Shown here piece after piece: positions 7,511-20,077 of a stretch of DNA of 64,000 nt (position 1 is the first letter of the stretch; each line of letters opens with the position of its first letter). Made by a program: the position numbers and the translations under genes. The notes beneath the pieces are model-generated. The model ran no database searches and had not been told where the DNA came from. It worked only from the letters and a program-made list of their open reading frames with translations. Source of the DNA: Trichococcus shcherbakoviae (GTDB lineage Bacteria; Bacillota; Bacilli; Lactobacillales; Aerococcaceae); contig NZ_OY762653.1 in NCBI RefSeq assembly GCF_963666195.1, forward strand, positions 930,001-994,000, written 5' to 3'.

Positions 7511-8455
7511 CTAGTCGTCTTGACGCAAGCCTAGATTAAGATCATTCAGCTTGTTTTTCACTTCTTCAAGTGATTTGCGTCCCAGATTACGTACTTTGAT
7601 CATCTCTGCTTCAGACTTGTCTGTCAATTCTTGTACTGTGTTGATGCCTGCGCGTTTCAAACAGTTATAAGAACGTACGGATAAATCCAATTCTTCGATA
7701 GTCATTTCCAGCATTTTTTCTTTATGTGTTTCTTCTTTTTCAACCATTATCTCGGCCTTGCGGGCTTCATCGGTCAGATTAACAAAAATATTCAAATGTT
7801 CCGTTAAAATTTTGGCAGCCAAGCTGACTGCTTCTTCCGGGCTGATGGAACCATCTGTCCAGACATCCAACGTTAATTTATCGTAAATATTTTTTTGTCC
7901 GATACGAGTGTTTTCAACCTGATAATTCACTTTGCTGATTGGAGTATAGATGGAGTCGACTGGTAAAACACCGATCGGCATATCTTCCGTCTTGTTATAT
8001 TCGGAACGAACATAACCACGGCCATTTTTTACGTCCAAGCGAACATGAAAATGTGCTCCCTCTGAAACTGTACATATATATAAATCAGGGTTTAAGATTT
8101 CCACATCGCTGTCATGGGTAATATCCGCTGCAGTCACGACTGCTGGACCTTTTACGTCAATCTCGATTGTTTTGTCTTCGTCCGTATACAATTTCAAAGC
8201 TAATTTTTTGATGTTCAGAATGATTTGGGTAACATCCTCGACAACACCATCAATCGTTGAAAATTCGTGTAGAACACCATCGATTTGGATAGTTGTTACA
8301 GCTGTACCAGGAAGTGAAGATAATAGAATTCGACGTAATGAGTTCCCAAGTGTTGTTCCATAACCGCGTTCTAGTGGTTCTACAACGAATTTGCCGAATT
8401 TAGCATCTTCGCTGATCTCAATCGTTTCAATTCTTGGTTTTTCAATTTCGATCAT
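7511..8455 (-). CDS. rpoA: DNA-directed RNA polymerase subunit alpha
   Basis: The alpha dimer nucleates RNA polymerase assembly, and its C-terminal domain contacts UP elements and activators. The 314-residue protein shows the N-terminal assembly motif [21 protein letters not shown] and the C-terminal domain motif [18 protein letters not shown] followed by [11 protein letters not shown]. The start ATG follows AAAGGGG at about 11 bases. It sits in its standard position between rpsK and rplQ. Confidence 0.98.
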   Translation of the reverse strand: MIEIEKPRIETIEISEDAKFGKFVVEPLERGYGTTLGNSLRRILLSSLPGTAVTTIQIDGVLHEFSTIDGVVEDVTQIILNIKKLALKLYTDEDKTIEIDVKGPAVVTAADITHDSDVEILNPDLYICTVSEGAHFHVRLDVKNGRGYVRSEYNKTEDMPIGVLPVDSIYTPISKVNYQVENTRIGQKNIYDKLTLDVWTDGSISPEEAVSLAAKILTEHLNIFVNLTDEARKAEIMVEKEETHKEKMLEMTIEELDLSVRSYNCLKRAGINTVQELTDKSEAEMIKVRNLGRKSLEEVKNKLNDLNLGLRQDD

Positions 8456-8536
8456 TTATCAATTTACCCCTTTCAAAACGTGAAGTTCATGTTAGTGAGT
8501 CCATTGCGTTTCGTTACATACAAGTACAATTCTCAA

Positions 8537-8923
8537 TTAAACACGACGACGTTTTGGTGGACGGCATCCATTATGAGGAATAGGCGTTACGTCGCGGATT
8601 GCGGTAACTTCCAAACCTGCTGCTTGTAATGAACGAATGGCAGCTTCACGTCCAGAACCAGGACCTTTAACAGCTACTTCAACTGTTTTCATGCCATGTT
8701 CCATAGAAACTTTAGCTGCTGCTTCTGCAGCCATTTGTGCAGCATAAGGAGTAGATTTACGAGAACCTCTGAATCCTAATGAACCTGCTGATGACCATGA
8801 AATAGCATTTCCATGAACATCTGTAATCATAACAATAGTATTATTAAAAGTTGAGCGGATATGTGCTACACCAGCTTCAACATTCTTTTTCACGCGGCGT
8901 TTGCGAGCTACTTTTTTAGCCAT
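8537..8923 (-). CDS. rpsK: 30S ribosomal protein S11
   Basis: S11 helps form the mRNA exit and platform region of the 30S subunit. The 128-residue protein has the motifs [30 protein letters not shown] and the terminal PPKRRRV. It lies between rpsM and rpoA, with an AGGAGG-type binding site upstream. Confidence 0.97.
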   Translation of the reverse strand: MAKKVARKRRVKKNVEAGVAHIRSTFNNTIVMITDVHGNAISWSSAGSLGFRGSRKSTPYAAQMAAEAAAKVSMEHGMKTVEVAVKGPGSGREAAIRSLQAAGLEVTAIRDVTPIPHNGCRPPKRRRV

Positions 8924-8950
8924 GAAGTTTTGACCTCCTTCACTTAATTA

Positions 8951-9316
8951 TTATTTTTTCTTACCAGTGACTGCTTTAGCTGGGCCTTTACGAGTGCGTG
9001 CGTTGTTCTTAGTGTTTTGTCCGCGAACAGGCAAACCACGACGGTGACGCATTCCTCTGTAAGATCCAATTTCAATCAATCGTTTAATATTTAGGTTAAC
9101 TTCACGACGAAGATCACCTTCAACCTTTAATTTATCCACTTCAATACGGATACGGTCTAATTCATCATTCGTTAAATCACGAACGCGAGTATCTTCTGAA
9201 ACCTCAGCTGCTGCTAAAACTTTTTGAGCTGTGTTCAATCCGATACCAAAAATATAAGTTAATGAAATAACTACACGTTTGTCACGCGGAACATCTACTC
9301 CTGCGATACGAGCCAT
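8951..9316 (-). CDS. rpsM: 30S ribosomal protein S13
   Basis: S13 bridges the 30S head to the 50S subunit and contacts P-site tRNA. The 121-residue protein begins [16 protein letters not shown] and contains [15 protein letters not shown] and the basic tail ending TGKKK. It follows rpmJ by 20 bp. Confidence 0.97.
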   Translation of the reverse strand: MARIAGVDVPRDKRVVISLTYIFGIGLNTAQKVLAAAEVSEDTRVRDLTNDELDRIRIEVDKLKVEGDLRREVNLNIKRLIEIGSYRGMRHRRGLPVRGQNTKNNARTRKGPAKAVTGKKK

Positions 9317-9336
9317 TTATAGGCACCTCCTTGTTA

Positions 9337-9450
9337 TTATCCTTGGCGTTGTTTGTGTTTGGGATTTTCGCAAATCACCATAACACGACCATTGCGGCGA
9401 ATGACTTTGCATTTTTCGCAAATGGGTTTTACTGATGCTCTAACTTTCAT
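9337..9450 (-). CDS. rpmJ: 50S ribosomal protein L36 (zinc-binding form)
   Basis: This 37-codon gene reads [20 protein letters not shown] and ends NPKHKQRQG. The CEKC pair, with the later Cys and His, forms the zinc ribbon of the C+ type of L36. The start at 9450 follows GGAGGGAATTTAA. It sits between infA and rpsM, its usual position. Confidence 0.95.
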   Translation of the reverse strand: MKVRASVKPICEKCKVIRRNGRVMVICENPKHKQRQG

Positions 9451-9483
9451 TTAAATTCCCTCCTATTTAGTGATGGAGTGCAA

Positions 9484-9702
9484 TTATTTAAAGCGGTAAG
9501 TAATGCGTCCACGAGTAAGATCGTACGGTGATAATTCTACCGTAACTTTATCGCCTGGCAAAATGCGGATGTAATGCATTCTAATTTTACCAGATACGTG
9601 AGCTAATACTATGTGACCATTTTCAAGTTCGACTTTAAACATTGCATTGGGCAAAGTTTCAACGACAACTCCTTCGATCTCAATTACATCGTCTTTCGCC
9701 AC
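9484..9702 (-). CDS. infA: Translation initiation factor IF-1
   Basis: IF-1 is a single OB-fold protein that binds the A site during initiation. The 72-residue product has the expected [22 protein letters not shown] opening region and [18 protein letters not shown] end. The start is GTG at 9702, after AGGAGG. No map gene lies between adk and infA, unlike Bacillus. An extended -10 promoter immediately upstream can transcribe infA independently. Confidence 0.97.
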   Translation of the reverse strand: MAKDDVIEIEGVVVETLPNAMFKVELENGHIVLAHVSGKIRMHYIRILPGDKVTVELSPYDLTRGRITYRFK

Positions 9703-9774
9703 GCCTGCTAACCTCCTAACATTCTGTTGAGCTGATTAATCTTATGTCTTGGCAATTTTTACTCTAACTGCTAG

Positions 9775-9803
9775 ATTATACCATAGCAAGTATCAATTGA
9801 AAA
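9775..9803 (-). promoter_or_regulatory. Internal promoter before infA
   Basis: On the minus strand TATAAT (9780-9775) is preceded by TGG, which makes an extended -10, and lies 17 bp from a weak -35 TTTTCA (9803-9798). It sits in the 135-bp adk-infA gap, the widest gap inside the ribosomal operon. Confidence 0.7.
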
Positions 9804-9837
9804 GAAAATTCCGATTAATTTCAAATGATATTTGCAA

Positions 9838-11841
<2,004 letters not shown>

Positions 11842-11842
<1 letters not shown>

Positions 11843-12282
11843 TAGATCACCTCAACAGTCCCACCTGCAGCTTCGATAGCTTTTTGTGCTGCTTCGGAGA
11901 ATTTATTAGCTTTAACTGTCAGTTTTTTCTCAACGCTTCCGTTGCCCAAAACTTTGATGCCTGATTTTTCATCTTTGACAATACCAGTTTCAACTAATAA
12001 AGCTGGAGTAACTTCTGTACCATCTTCGAAACGGTTTAAGATTTCTAAGTTGATTACAGCATATTCCTTACGGTTGATGTTCGTGAATCCACGTTTTGGA
12101 AGACGACGGAACAATGGAGTTTGTCCACCCTCGAATCCAAGTCTCACACCGCCGCCTGAACGAGCTTTTTGGCCTTTATGTCCACGACCGGATGTTTTAC
12201 CATTACCGGATGAAGATCCGCGACCGACACGGTTACGTTCTTTACGTGAACCTACAGCAGGTTTTAATTCATGAAGTTTCAT
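11842..12282 (-). CDS. rplO: 50S ribosomal protein L15
   Basis: L15 is a late assembly protein of the large subunit. The 146-residue protein begins [20 protein letters not shown] and has the glycine-rich [20 protein letters not shown] stretch characteristic of the family. It precedes secY with a one-base overlap. Confidence 0.97.
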
Positions 12283-12315
12283 AGTAACTTGGCACCTCCT
12301 TTAATCTGATGTTTA

Positions 12316-12498
12316 TTATTTAACTTCTTCTGATGTAACTAAGTGGCTTACTGTGTTGACCATGCCCAAGATAGCTGGGTTAGCTGGTTTAACAACAGAT
12401 TTGCCGATTTTGGACAATCCCAAAGCTTTGCAAGTATCTTTTTGGTTTTGAGGACGTCCAATCAAGCTGCGTTTTAAAGTGATCTTTACTTCTGCCAT
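12316..12498 (-). CDS. rpmD: 50S ribosomal protein L30
   Basis: This is a 60-residue protein with the short bacterial L30 fold: [20 protein letters not shown] at the start and NTVSHLV near the end. It is preceded by AAGGAGG and lies between rpsE and rplO. Confidence 0.96.
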   Translation of the reverse strand: MAEVKITLKRSLIGRPQNQKDTCKALGLSKIGKSVVKPANPAILGMVNTVSHLVTSEEVK

Positions 12499-12511
12499 TA
12501 TGTAGTCCTCC

Positions 12512-13012
12512 TTATCCTAGTAATTCTTCAACTGTTTTGCCGCGTAATTTCGCGACGTCTTCAGCATTTTTCAACTGTTTCAAGCCATCGATTGTAGCAC
12601 GTACCATGTTGATTGGTGTGTTCGAACCAAGGGATTTGCTTGTGATATCAGCGATACCAGCTAATTCGACAACGGCACGGACTGGTCCGCCTGCAGAAAC
12701 TCCGGAACCGGATTTAGCAGGTTTCAACATTACGTTACCGCCACAGAAAGATCCGATAACTTGGTGAGGGATTGTTGATTCAGACATTGGAACTTCAATA
12801 AGGCTCTTTTTAGCAGATTCGATAGCTTTACGAATAGCTTCAGGAACCTCGGCTGCTTTACCAGTACCGAATCCTACATGTCCGTTTCTGTCTCCTACAA
12901 CAACTAAAGCAGCAAAACGTAGACGACGTCCACCTTTAACAACTTTTGTTACACGATTGATCGCAACAACGCGGTCTTCTAATTCAATATGATTTGGGTC
13001 AACATAAACCAT
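12512..13012 (-). CDS. rpsE: 30S ribosomal protein S5
   Basis: S5 shapes the mRNA entry channel and affects decoding fidelity. The 166-residue protein has the N-terminal [20 protein letters not shown] double-stranded RNA-binding region, [13 protein letters not shown] and the C-terminal [10 protein letters not shown]. It sits in the normal rplR-rpsE-rpmD order. Confidence 0.97.
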   Translation of the reverse strand: MVYVDPNHIELEDRVVAINRVTKVVKGGRRLRFAALVVVGDRNGHVGFGTGKAAEVPEAIRKAIESAKKSLIEVPMSESTIPHQVIGSFCGGNVMLKPAKSGSGVSAGGPVRAVVELAGIADITSKSLGSNTPINMVRATIDGLKQLKNAEDVAKLRGKTVEELLG

Positions 13013-13032
13013 GTGTGGTTATCCTCCTTTTC

Positions 13033-13389
13033 TTAGAAATCTAGTCCATTTTCGCGAGCAGCTTCAGCTAAAGCCTGTACACGGCCATGGTACAGATAGC
13101 CACCACGGTCAAAGACTACTTTTTTGATACCTTTAGCAACAGAACGTTCAGCAATCAGTTTTCCAACTGCAGCAGCAGCTTCAGTTTTAGTACCGGTTGC
13201 GATTTCTGTTTCTTTTGTAGAGGCACTTGCTAGCGTCACACCCGCTACGTCATCAATTAATTGAGCGTAGATGTTTTTGTTGGAACGGAAAACGTTCAAG
13301 CGTGGGCACTCTGCAGTACCAGAGATTTTTCTTCTTACGCGTGCGTGTCTAGCTTGGCGCACTTTGTTTTTATCTGGTTTAGTAATCAC
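13033..13389 (-). CDS. rplR: 50S ribosomal protein L18
   Basis: L18 binds 5S rRNA. I start at GTG 13389, giving [12 protein letters not shown] and 118 residues like other Lactobacillales L18 proteins. The earlier in-frame GTG at 13398 is itself part of the AGAGGTG binding site. Family motifs are [15 protein letters not shown] and GGYLYHGRV near the end. Confidence 0.95.
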   Translation of the reverse strand: MITKPDKNKVRQARHARVRRKISGTAECPRLNVFRSNKNIYAQLIDDVAGVTLASASTKETEIATGTKTEAAAAVGKLIAERSVAKGIKKVVFDRGGYLYHGRVQALAEAARENGLDF

Positions 13390-13453
13390 AATTGTCACCT
13401 CTTTAATGTTATTTTGTTGGGTCGCTCAGGAAGCAAGTAATAATAGCGGACTA

Positions 13454-13990
13454 TTATTTACCTGTCTTACCTTCTTTACGACGGATGATTTCGTTAACGT
13501 ATTTGATACCTTTACCTTTGTAAGGCTCTGGTGGGCGTACGCCACGGATGTTGGCTGCCAAAGCGCCAACTTTAGCTTTATCGTAACCTTTAACGATGAT
13601 CTTAGTGTTAGTTGGTACTTCCACTTCGATACCGTCTTCTGGTGTGAATTCAACTGGATGAGAATAGCCGACGTTCAATACAAGTTTGTTGCCTTGCAAT
13701 TGAGCACGGTACCCAACCCCTACTAAGTCCAATTCTTTCATAAATCCTTCAGATACACCTACAACCATGTTGTTTACCAACGCGCGTGTAGTACCATGAA
13801 TGGATTTAGTGAATTTCTCTTCGTTAGGACGAGTGAAAGTAACAGTGTTTCCATCGATCTTGATGCCGATCATTTCATTAAATGTGCTAGTTAATTCGCC
13901 TTTAGGGCCTTTAACCGTAACAGTGTTACCTTGTTGAGTAACGGTTACGCCAGCTGGGATTTCGATTGCTTTATTTCCAATACGACTCAC
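13454..13990 (-). CDS. rplF: 50S ribosomal protein L6
   Basis: L6 lies near the factor-binding site of the large subunit. The 178-residue protein begins with GTG (13990) after GGAGGTG and reads [15 protein letters not shown]. The C-terminal [13 protein letters not shown] motif is diagnostic. It stands between rpsH and rplR. Confidence 0.97.
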   Translation of the reverse strand: MSRIGNKAIEIPAGVTVTQQGNTVTVKGPKGELTSTFNEMIGIKIDGNTVTFTRPNEEKFTKSIHGTTRALVNNMVVGVSEGFMKELDLVGVGYRAQLQGNKLVLNVGYSHPVEFTPEDGIEVEVPTNTKIIVKGYDKAKVGALAANIRGVRPPEPYKGKGIKYVNEIIRRKEGKTGK

Positions 13991-14030
13991 AGGGCTGCAC
14001 CTCCTTTATTTTCTCTTATTTTTTTAAAAA

Positions 14031-14429
14031 TTACCAAATGTAAGCTAATACTTCGCCGCCGATGTTTTTCGCTCTTGCTTCTTTGTCGGTGATAACACCT
14101 TCAGAAGTAGACACGATTGCGATTCCTAAACCATTCAATACTTTAGGGATGTCGCCAGTTTTAGCGTATACACGCAAACCTGGTTTTGAAATACGTTTCA
14201 AACCAGTGATGACGCGTTCGTTGTTTGGACCATATTTTAAGAATACACGGATAACACCTTGTTTATCGTCTGAAGTGTAATCAAAGTTTTTGATGAAACC
14301 TTCAGCCTTAAGAATGTTAGCGATCTCTAATTTTGTCTTTGATGCAGGCACTTCTAAAGATTCGTGACGTACCATGTTGGCATTACGAATACGAGTTAAG
14401 AAATCTGCGATTGGATCTGTCATGACCAT
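14031..14429 (-). CDS. rpsH: 30S ribosomal protein S8
   Basis: S8 is a primary 16S rRNA-binding protein that in some bacteria also represses the spc operon. The 132-residue protein has [20 protein letters not shown] at the start and ends [10 protein letters not shown] use the first ATG (14429), ten bases after GGAGG, consistent with enterococcal S8 (MVMTDPI). Confidence 0.97.
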   Translation of the reverse strand: MVMTDPIADFLTRIRNANMVRHESLEVPASKTKLEIANILKAEGFIKNFDYTSDDKQGVIRVFLKYGPNNERVITGLKRISKPGLRVYAKTGDIPKVLNGLGIAIVSTSEGVITDKEARAKNIGGEVLAYIW

Positions 14430-14463
14430 TTACATTATACCTCCTTTTGCGAGTATGGTTAAA

Positions 14464-14649
14464 TTACCAGCTAGCCTTTTTCACGCCGGGAATTTGTCCT
14501 TTATAGGCAAGTTCACGGAAGCAAATACGGCAAAGTTTGAATTTGCGATAAACTGAATGTGGACGTCCGCAACGTTCACAACGAGAGTAAGCTTGAGTAG
14601 AATGTTTTGCGGGACGTTTGTTTTTAGCAATCATGGATTTTTTAGCCAA
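14464..14649 (-). CDS. rpsN: 30S ribosomal protein S14, zinc type (type Z)
   Basis: This is the short, 61-residue S14 with four zinc-binding cysteines (CERC and CRIC) and the end [12 protein letters not shown]. The start is TTG at 14649 after GGAGGCG. It occupies the normal spc operon position between rplE and rpsH. A zinc-independent S14 paralogue, if present, would be elsewhere, likely under Zur. Confidence 0.96.
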   Translation of the reverse strand: MAKKSMIAKNKRPAKHSTQAYSRCERCGRPHSVYRKFKLCRICFRELAYKGQIPGVKKASW

Positions 14650-14669
14650 TTATTATTCGCCTCCTTAGC

Positions 14670-15209
14670 TTATTTTTGGAATGGCATTCCAAGTTGTGTC
14701 AATAATTCTCTTGATTCTTCGTCAGTGTTAGCAGTAGTTACGATAACGATATCCATACCACGTACTTTGTCGACTCTATCATAGTCAACTTCTGGGAAAA
14801 TCAATTGTTCTTTGATACCTAAAGTATAGTTTCCACGACCATCAAAAGATTTTTTGCTGATCCCACGGAAGTCACGTACACGTGGTAATGAAACTGTTAC
14901 TAGTTTATCCAAGAAGTCGTACATTCTTTCGCCACGTAAAGTAACTTTAGTGCCGATAGGCATACCTTCACGTAAACGGAATGCAGCGATTGATTTTTTA
15001 GCTAATGTGATGACTGGTTTTTGACCAGAGATCAATGTTAGTTCTTCAACTGCTTTATCTAGGTTTTTTGTGTTTGACACTGCATCACCCACACCCATAT
15101 TGATGACAATTTTGTCAATTTTAGGTGTTTGCATGATTGAAGTGTATTCAAATTTTTCCATCAATGATGGAACGATTTCTTTTGTGTATTTTTCTTTTAA
15201 ACGGTTCAT
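14670..15209 (-). CDS. rplE: 50S ribosomal protein L5
   Basis: L5 binds 5S rRNA and contacts P-site tRNA. The 179-residue protein starts [20 protein letters not shown] and has [23 protein letters not shown] and the terminal [17 protein letters not shown] precedes the ATG. Confidence 0.97.
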   Translation of the reverse strand: MNRLKEKYTKEIVPSLMEKFEYTSIMQTPKIDKIVINMGVGDAVSNTKNLDKAVEELTLISGQKPVITLAKKSIAAFRLREGMPIGTKVTLRGERMYDFLDKLVTVSLPRVRDFRGISKKSFDGRGNYTLGIKEQLIFPEVDYDRVDKVRGMDIVIVTTANTDEESRELLTQLGMPFQK

Positions 15210-15235
15210 TTAGAATATCCTCCTTCCTCTAATAA

Positions 15236-15544
15236 TTAATCAATGATTTCGCCGGTTTTTTTGGAAACGCGGACTTTTTTGCCATCTACGACTTTAGATC
15301 CTACGCGAGTAGGTTCGCCAGTTTTAGCATCAATTAACATAATGTTAGAAACATGGATAGGTGCTGCTTCTTCAAGAATTCCACCTGTTGGGTTTGTTTG
15401 AGAAGCTTTGCGATGTTTCTTGACAATATTAATGCCTTCGACAATAACACGATCTTTTTTAGGGAAAGTTTTAAGGATGACTCCTTCTTTACCTTTATCT
15501 TTTCCAGTAATGACTTTAACTTTATCACCAGTTTTTACGTGCAT
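15236..15544 (-). CDS. rplX: 50S ribosomal protein L24
   Basis: L24 is an assembly initiator with an N-terminal KOW motif ([18 protein letters not shown]). I start at ATG 15544 to give MHVKTGDKV and 102 residues, preceded by GGAGGTG about ten bases upstream. The open frame to 15565 includes the binding site itself. It lies between rplN and rplE. Confidence 0.95.
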   Translation of the reverse strand: MHVKTGDKVKVITGKDKGKEGVILKTFPKKDRVIVEGINIVKKHRKASQTNPTGGILEEAAPIHVSNIMLIDAKTGEPTRVGSKVVDGKKVRVSKKTGEIID

Positions 15545-15578
15545 GCTTTGTTGCACCTCCTTCATTTATGACAGTTGA

Positions 15579-15947
15579 TTACAATACTTCTGGAGCAAGG
15601 GAAACGATCTTCATGTAGTTGTTGTCACGCAATTCACGTGCAACTGGTCCAAAGATACGTGTTCCACGAGGGCTCTTGTCGTCACGAATGATTACACAAG
15701 CATTTTCGTCAAATTTGATGTAAGAACCATCTTTACGGTGTGCGCCGTGTTTCGTACGAACGATAACAGCTTTAACTACATCACCCTTTTTGACAACACC
15801 ACCGGGTGTAGCTTGTTTTACTGTGCAGACGATTGTATCACCAATTCCTGCGAATTTGCGGTTTGAACCACCTAACACTTTGATAGTTAACACTTCTTTA
15901 GCGCCTGAATTATCGGCAACTCTTAAGCGGGATTCTGTTTGTATCAC
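15579..15947 (-). CDS. rplN: 50S ribosomal protein L14
   Basis: L14 lies at the subunit interface, next to the site bound by the silencing factor RsfS. The 122-residue protein starts with GTG after GGAGG ([19 protein letters not shown]) and ends with [11 protein letters not shown], as in all bacterial L14. Confidence 0.97.
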   Translation of the reverse strand: MIQTESRLRVADNSGAKEVLTIKVLGGSNRKFAGIGDTIVCTVKQATPGGVVKKGDVVKAVIVRTKHGAHRKDGSYIKFDENACVIIRDDKSPRGTRIFGPVARELRDNNYMKIVSLAPEVL

Positions 15948-15990
15948 TTCAGTATCCTCCTTCCGGATATAAAAATATTTATTTGTCTGA

Positions 15991-16257
15991 TTAGATGATT
16001 ACTGATTCTTCAACAACTTCCAGTAAGCGGAAGTTTTTAGTAGCAGATAGAGGACGAGTCTCCATAATTCTAACTACATCTCCCATTTTAGCTTGGTTGT
16101 TTTCATCATGTGCTTTGTACTTTTTAGAGTACTTAACGCGTTTACCATAAGTTGAATGTGTTTTTGTTGTAGATACTTCTACGACAATTGTTTTATCCAT
16201 CTTATCGGAAACAACAACACCTTGGTAGACTTTACGTTGGTTACGTTCTTCAGTCAT
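15991..16257 (-). CDS. rpsQ: 30S ribosomal protein S17
   Basis: S17 is an early 16S rRNA-binding OB-fold protein. The 88-residue sequence contains [36 protein letters not shown] and a [13 protein letters not shown] motif. GGAGGTC precedes the ATG. Confidence 0.97.
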   Translation of the reverse strand: MTEERNQRKVYQGVVVSDKMDKTIVVEVSTTKTHSTYGKRVKYSKKYKAHDENNQAKMGDVVRIMETRPLSATKNFRLLEVVEESVII

Positions 16258-16284
16258 TTCGTTGTGACCTCCTTTGCTGATCTA

Positions 16285-16479
16285 CTATTTTTGCAATTCT
16301 TGTTGTCGCAATACAGTTTTAATACGTGCAATTGATTTGCGTACTTCTTTCAAGCGGGCAGTATTTTCTAACTGTCCGGTTGCAAGTTGGAATCGTAGAT
16401 TGAATAATTCATCTTTGAATTGTTTTTCTTTATCAATCATTTCAGCAGTGGATAACTCTTTAAGTTCATTAGCCTTCAT
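16285..16479 (-). CDS. rpmC: 50S ribosomal protein L29
   Basis: L29 lies at the tunnel exit and helps bind trigger factor and SRP. The start I use (16479, MKANELKEL) gives the standard 64 residues. It overlaps the end of rplP by 11 bp, with GGTGG upstream inside rplP. The longer reading to 16494 has no support from length or binding site. Confidence 0.95.
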   Translation of the reverse strand: MKANELKELSTAEMIDKEKQFKDELFNLRFQLATGQLENTARLKEVRKSIARIKTVLRQQELQK

Positions 16480-16903
16480 TCGATTCACCACCAATTTCTT
16501 TACGTTTTACAATTTTTGTTTTAACTGGCAATTTGTGAGATGCAAGACGTAGAGCTTCGCGTGCCACTTCTTCAGGGACGCCTGCTACTTCAAACATGAT
16601 CTTGCCGCGTTTAACTGGAGATACCCAACCTTCAGGTGCCCCTTTACCAGAACCCATACGGACTCCGATAGCTTTAGATGTATATGATTTGTGAGGGAAT
16701 ATTTTGATCCAAACTTTCCCACCACGTTTCATGTAACGAGTCATAGCGATACGAGCAGCTTCGATCTGACGGTTTGTGATCCAATGAGAGTCAACAGCTT
16801 GCAAACCATATTCGCCGAAAACTACTTCTTTTCCGCCTTTAGCTTCTCCGCGCATTTTTCCACGGAACTCACGACGGTGTTTTACACGTTTAGGTACTAA
16901 CAT
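16469..16903 (-). CDS. rplP: 50S ribosomal protein L16
   Basis: L16 shapes the A-site tRNA path. The 144-residue protein begins [19 protein letters not shown] and contains GRVWIKIF-like (here [14 protein letters not shown]) and [18 protein letters not shown] blocks. It overlaps rpmC by 11 bp. Confidence 0.97.
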   Translation of the reverse strand: MLVPKRVKHRREFRGKMRGEAKGGKEVVFGEYGLQAVDSHWITNRQIEAARIAMTRYMKRGGKVWIKIFPHKSYTSKAIGVRMGSGKGAPEGWVSPVKRGKIMFEVAGVPEEVAREALRLASHKLPVKTKIVKRKEIGGESNEG

Positions 16904-16906
16904 TGG

Positions 16907-17563
16907 TTATTTCCCTCCTTTCTCAGTTGTTTTTTTTGCTGGTAAAACTTCACCACGGTAAATCCAAACTTTAACGCCTAATTTACCATAAGTTGTGTCT
17001 GCTTCTTCCCAAGCGTAGTCGATGTCCGCACGCAATGTATGCAATGGAACAGTTCCTTCAGCATGAGTTTCAGCACGAGCGATATCTGCACCATTCAAAC
17101 GACCAGAAACTTGCGTTTTGATCCCTTTAGCGCCAGATCTCATTGTACGTTGGATAGCTTGTTTTTGAGCACGACGGAAAGCTACACGGTTTTCCAACTG
17201 TTTAGCGATACCTTCAGCAACCAATTTAGCATCCAAGTCTGGTCTTTTGATTTCCACGATGTTGATGTGTACTTTTTTACCAGTCAGTTCATTTAACTCT
17301 TTACGAGTTTTTTCAACTTCAGAACCGCCTTTACCGATTACCATACCAGGTTTGGCAGTATGAATAGAAACGTTCACGCGGTTAGCCGCACGTTCAATTT
17401 CAATTTTAGAAACAGAAGCTTCGCTTAAGTTCTTTTCGATATATTTACGGATACGTAAATCTTCATGTAAGAAAGCTGCGAAATCTTTTTCAGCGTACCA
17501 TTTAGCATCCCAGTCACGAATGATGCCGACACGTAATCCTAATGGATGAATTTTTTGACCCAC
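16907..17563 (-). CDS. rpsC: 30S ribosomal protein S3
   Basis: S3 lines the mRNA entry tunnel. The 218-residue protein starts with GTG after GGAGGG ([19 protein letters not shown]), carries the KH-domain motif [12 protein letters not shown] and the C-terminal [13 protein letters not shown]. It lies three bases from rplV and rplP on either side. Confidence 0.97.
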   Translation of the reverse strand: MGQKIHPLGLRVGIIRDWDAKWYAEKDFAAFLHEDLRIRKYIEKNLSEASVSKIEIERAANRVNVSIHTAKPGMVIGKGGSEVEKTRKELNELTGKKVHINIVEIKRPDLDAKLVAEGIAKQLENRVAFRRAQKQAIQRTMRSGAKGIKTQVSGRLNGADIARAETHAEGTVPLHTLRADIDYAWEEADTTYGKLGVKVWIYRGEVLPAKKTTEKGGK

Positions 17564-17566
17564 AGA

Positions 17567-17923
17567 TTATCCCTCCTTCTTTTCTGATACCACGATTGTG
17601 ATGTGGCTAGTACGTTTCATGATTGGTGAAGCTGATCCTTTTGCACGTGGACGGAAACGTTTCATCGTTGGTCCTTCGTTAACATAAGCCTCGCTTACTA
17701 CCAAGTTTTCGATATCTAAATCATAATTATGTTCTGCATTGGCAATTGCTGACATCAACACTTTTTCTACAACGGGCGAAGCGCCACGCGGTGTGAATTT
17801 CAGAATGGAGATTGCTTCTCCGATGCTCTTGCCTCTGATAAGATCCACTACTAAACGAACCTTACGAGCGGCAATGCGAACAGTTTGTGCAGATGCTTTT
17901 GCAGCTGTGATTTGTTCTGGCAT
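17567..17923 (-). CDS. rplV: 50S ribosomal protein L22
   Basis: L22 extends a hairpin into the peptide tunnel. The 118-residue protein shows [18 protein letters not shown], the hairpin region [16 protein letters not shown] and the terminal [12 protein letters not shown]. It lies between rpsS and rpsC. Confidence 0.97.
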   Translation of the reverse strand: MPEQITAAKASAQTVRIAARKVRLVVDLIRGKSIGEAISILKFTPRGASPVVEKVLMSAIANAEHNYDLDIENLVVSEAYVNEGPTMKRFRPRAKGSASPIMKRTSHITIVVSEKKEG

Positions 17924-17943
17924 GTTATTTCCTCCCCTCGTAA

Positions 17944-18225
17944 TTAACGGCGACCTGTTTTCTTGTCGTCTGCGGCATGGCCACGGTATGTTCTTGTTGG
18001 AGCGAATTCTCCTAATTTGTGTCCTACCATGTCTTCTTGAATGTAAACTGGAACGTGTTTTCTTCCATCATAAACTGCAATCGTTTGTCCGATGAATTGT
18101 GGGAAAATTGTAGAGCGGCGAGACCAAGTTTTAATTACTTGTTTCTTTTCGCTAGCTAGAGCAGCTTCAACTTTCTTAATTAAATGTTCATCGACAAAAG
18201 GTCCTTTTTTCAAACTACGACCCAT
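17944..18225 (-). CDS. rpsS: 30S ribosomal protein S19
   Basis: S19 sits on the 30S head with S13. The 93-residue protein begins [20 protein letters not shown] and contains [20 protein letters not shown] and [14 protein letters not shown], all characteristic. It follows rplB in the standard order. Confidence 0.97.
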   Translation of the reverse strand: MGRSLKKGPFVDEHLIKKVEAALASEKKQVIKTWSRRSTIFPQFIGQTIAVYDGRKHVPVYIQEDMVGHKLGEFAPTRTYRGHAADDKKTGRR

Positions 18226-18278
18226 GGTGAAGCCTCCTTTCGATTATGTGTTGCTTCAGTTAATTATTGTTGTGATAA

Positions 18279-19109
18279 TTATTTTTTACGTCCACGAACG
18301 ATTAGCTTGCTAGATTTAGCTTTCTTGCTACGAGTTTTGTAACCAAGAGCAGGTTTACCCCAAGGAGTAACTGGCGCTTTGCGTCCGATTGGAGATTTAC
18401 CTTCACCACCACCGTGTGGGTGATCGTTCGGGTTCATTACAGAACCACGGACAGTAGGGCGTTTACCCAACCAACGGTTACGTCCAGCTTTACCGATGTT
18501 GATCAATTCGTGTTGTTCGTTACCTACTGAACCGATTGTTGCACGGCAAGTTGAAAGGATTAAACGTACTTCGCTTGAGTTCAAACGAACTAGTGTATAT
18601 TTACCTTCTTGTCCAAGTACTTGAGCACTTGTACCAGCTGAACGGATCAATTGACCGCCTTTGCCTGGTTTTGTTTCGATGTTGTGGATAACAGTACCGA
18701 CTGGGATAGTTGACAATGGCATTGCGTTTCCGATTTTGATATCAGATCCTACTCCAGATTCGATTTGTTGGCCTACTTCGATGCCTTTAGGGGCAATAAT
18801 GTAAGTTTTGATTCCATCAACATATTGGATCAACGCGATGTTTGCAGTGCGGTTTGGATCGTACTCGACAGCTTTTACGATACCAACGACTCCATCTTTA
18901 TTACGTTTGAAGTCGATCACACGGTAAGCACGTTTGTGTCCACCAGCTTGATGACGAACGGTAATTTTACCTTGGTTGTTGCGACCGGCTTTTCTTTTGA
19001 TTGGTTCGACCAAAGATTTCTCAGGTGTTGTTTTTGTAATTTCTGCGAAATCAGAACCAGTCATATTACGACGGCCGTTTGTGGTAGGTTTGTATTTCTT
19101 AATCGCCAC
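18279..19109 (-). CDS. rplB: 50S ribosomal protein L2
   Basis: L2 supports the peptidyl-transferase centre. The 276-residue protein starts with GTG (19109) after GGAGGGG and carries [19 protein letters not shown] near the N-terminus and the universally conserved [13 protein letters not shown] loop containing the functionally important histidine. The tail is basic (LIVRGRKK). Confidence 0.98.
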   Translation of the reverse strand: MAIKKYKPTTNGRRNMTGSDFAEITKTTPEKSLVEPIKRKAGRNNQGKITVRHQAGGHKRAYRVIDFKRNKDGVVGIVKAVEYDPNRTANIALIQYVDGIKTYIIAPKGIEVGQQIESGVGSDIKIGNAMPLSTIPVGTVIHNIETKPGKGGQLIRSAGTSAQVLGQEGKYTLVRLNSSEVRLILSTCRATIGSVGNEQHELINIGKAGRNRWLGKRPTVRGSVMNPNDHPHGGGEGKSPIGRKAPVTPWGKPALGYKTRSKKAKSSKLIVRGRKK

Positions 19110-19143
19110 GTTTTTTCCCCTCCTATTTGATTATTTCAGTAAA

Positions 19144-19428
19144 TTAATTTTCGAATAATTCGATTGTTTTAGAATTTTCAGTCAAAGTGATGATTGCTTT
19201 ACGGCGTTTTTTTGTATAGCCTTTGTATTTGCCCATACGTTTAAGTTTGCCGCGTACATTCATGATGTTTACGTTTTTAACATCTACACCGAACAATGAT
19301 TCGATAGATTGTTTAACTAATGTTTTGTTAGCACGTACATCCACTTCAAAGGTATATTTCTTTTCATCCATTGCAAGCATAGAAGCTTCCGTGATGATTG
19401 GGCGTTTGATAACGTCTGTTGCTTCCAT
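19144..19428 (-). CDS. rplW: 50S ribosomal protein L23
   Basis: L23 forms the main docking site for trigger factor and SRP at the tunnel exit. The 94-residue protein begins [17 protein letters not shown] and contains [23 protein letters not shown]. Its ATG shares a base with the rplD stop. Confidence 0.96.
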   Translation of the reverse strand: MEATDVIKRPIITEASMLAMDEKKYTFEVDVRANKTLVKQSIESLFGVDVKNVNIMNVRGKLKRMGKYKGYTKKRRKAIITLTENSKTIELFEN

Positions 19429-20051
19429 TATATAAGAGCCTCCTCTACCTTAGAAAGAGCAGCTTGTGTCAAGACTAATTTGTTGTTTGAAACAACATCC
19501 AATACGTTGATTCCTGTTTCGTTAACGACTGTTACGCCAGGAAGGTTACGTGCTGATAATGCTGCAAAATCGTTGTCGTTTTCTACAACAACCAATACTT
19601 TCGTATCAACGTTAAGGTTTTTCAACACATTTGCAAATTCTTTTGTTTTTGGTGCATCGAAGTTCAATGTTTCAACTACGATCAAGTCTCCTTCAGCAAC
19701 TTTCGTTGAAAGGACTGATTTGATAGCTAAGCGACGAACTTTCTTGTTTAATTTATAGCTGTAAGAACGAGGTGTTGGTCCAAAGACAACTCCACCGCCA
19801 ACCCATTGTGGTGAACGGATTGAACCTTGGCGTGCACGGCCTGTTCCTTTTTGTTTCCATGGTTTACGACCACCACCGCTGACAGCGCTGCGGTTTTTTA
19901 CTGCGTGAGTTCCTTGTCTTAAAGAAGCGCGTTGCATGATGATTGCATCGTAAACAACGTTTTCGTTAGGCTCAATCCCAAAGATTTCTTCATTCAAAGT
20001 TACTTCACCGTTTTGTGTTCCATCTTGTTTAAATAAGGCTACGTTTGGCAT
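19428..20051 (-). CDS. rplD: 50S ribosomal protein L4
   Basis: L4 projects a loop into the tunnel and in some bacteria regulates the S10 operon. The 207-residue protein has the tunnel-loop signature [19 protein letters not shown] and [13 protein letters not shown]. It ends in a one-base overlap with rplW. Confidence 0.97.
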   Translation of the reverse strand: MPNVALFKQDGTQNGEVTLNEEIFGIEPNENVVYDAIIMQRASLRQGTHAVKNRSAVSGGGRKPWKQKGTGRARQGSIRSPQWVGGGVVFGPTPRSYSYKLNKKVRRLAIKSVLSTKVAEGDLIVVETLNFDAPKTKEFANVLKNLNVDTKVLVVVENDNDFAALSARNLPGVTVVNETGINVLDVVSNNKLVLTQAALSKVEEALI

Positions 20052-20077
20052 TTTTCTCGTTCCTCCTCTCTTTTATA

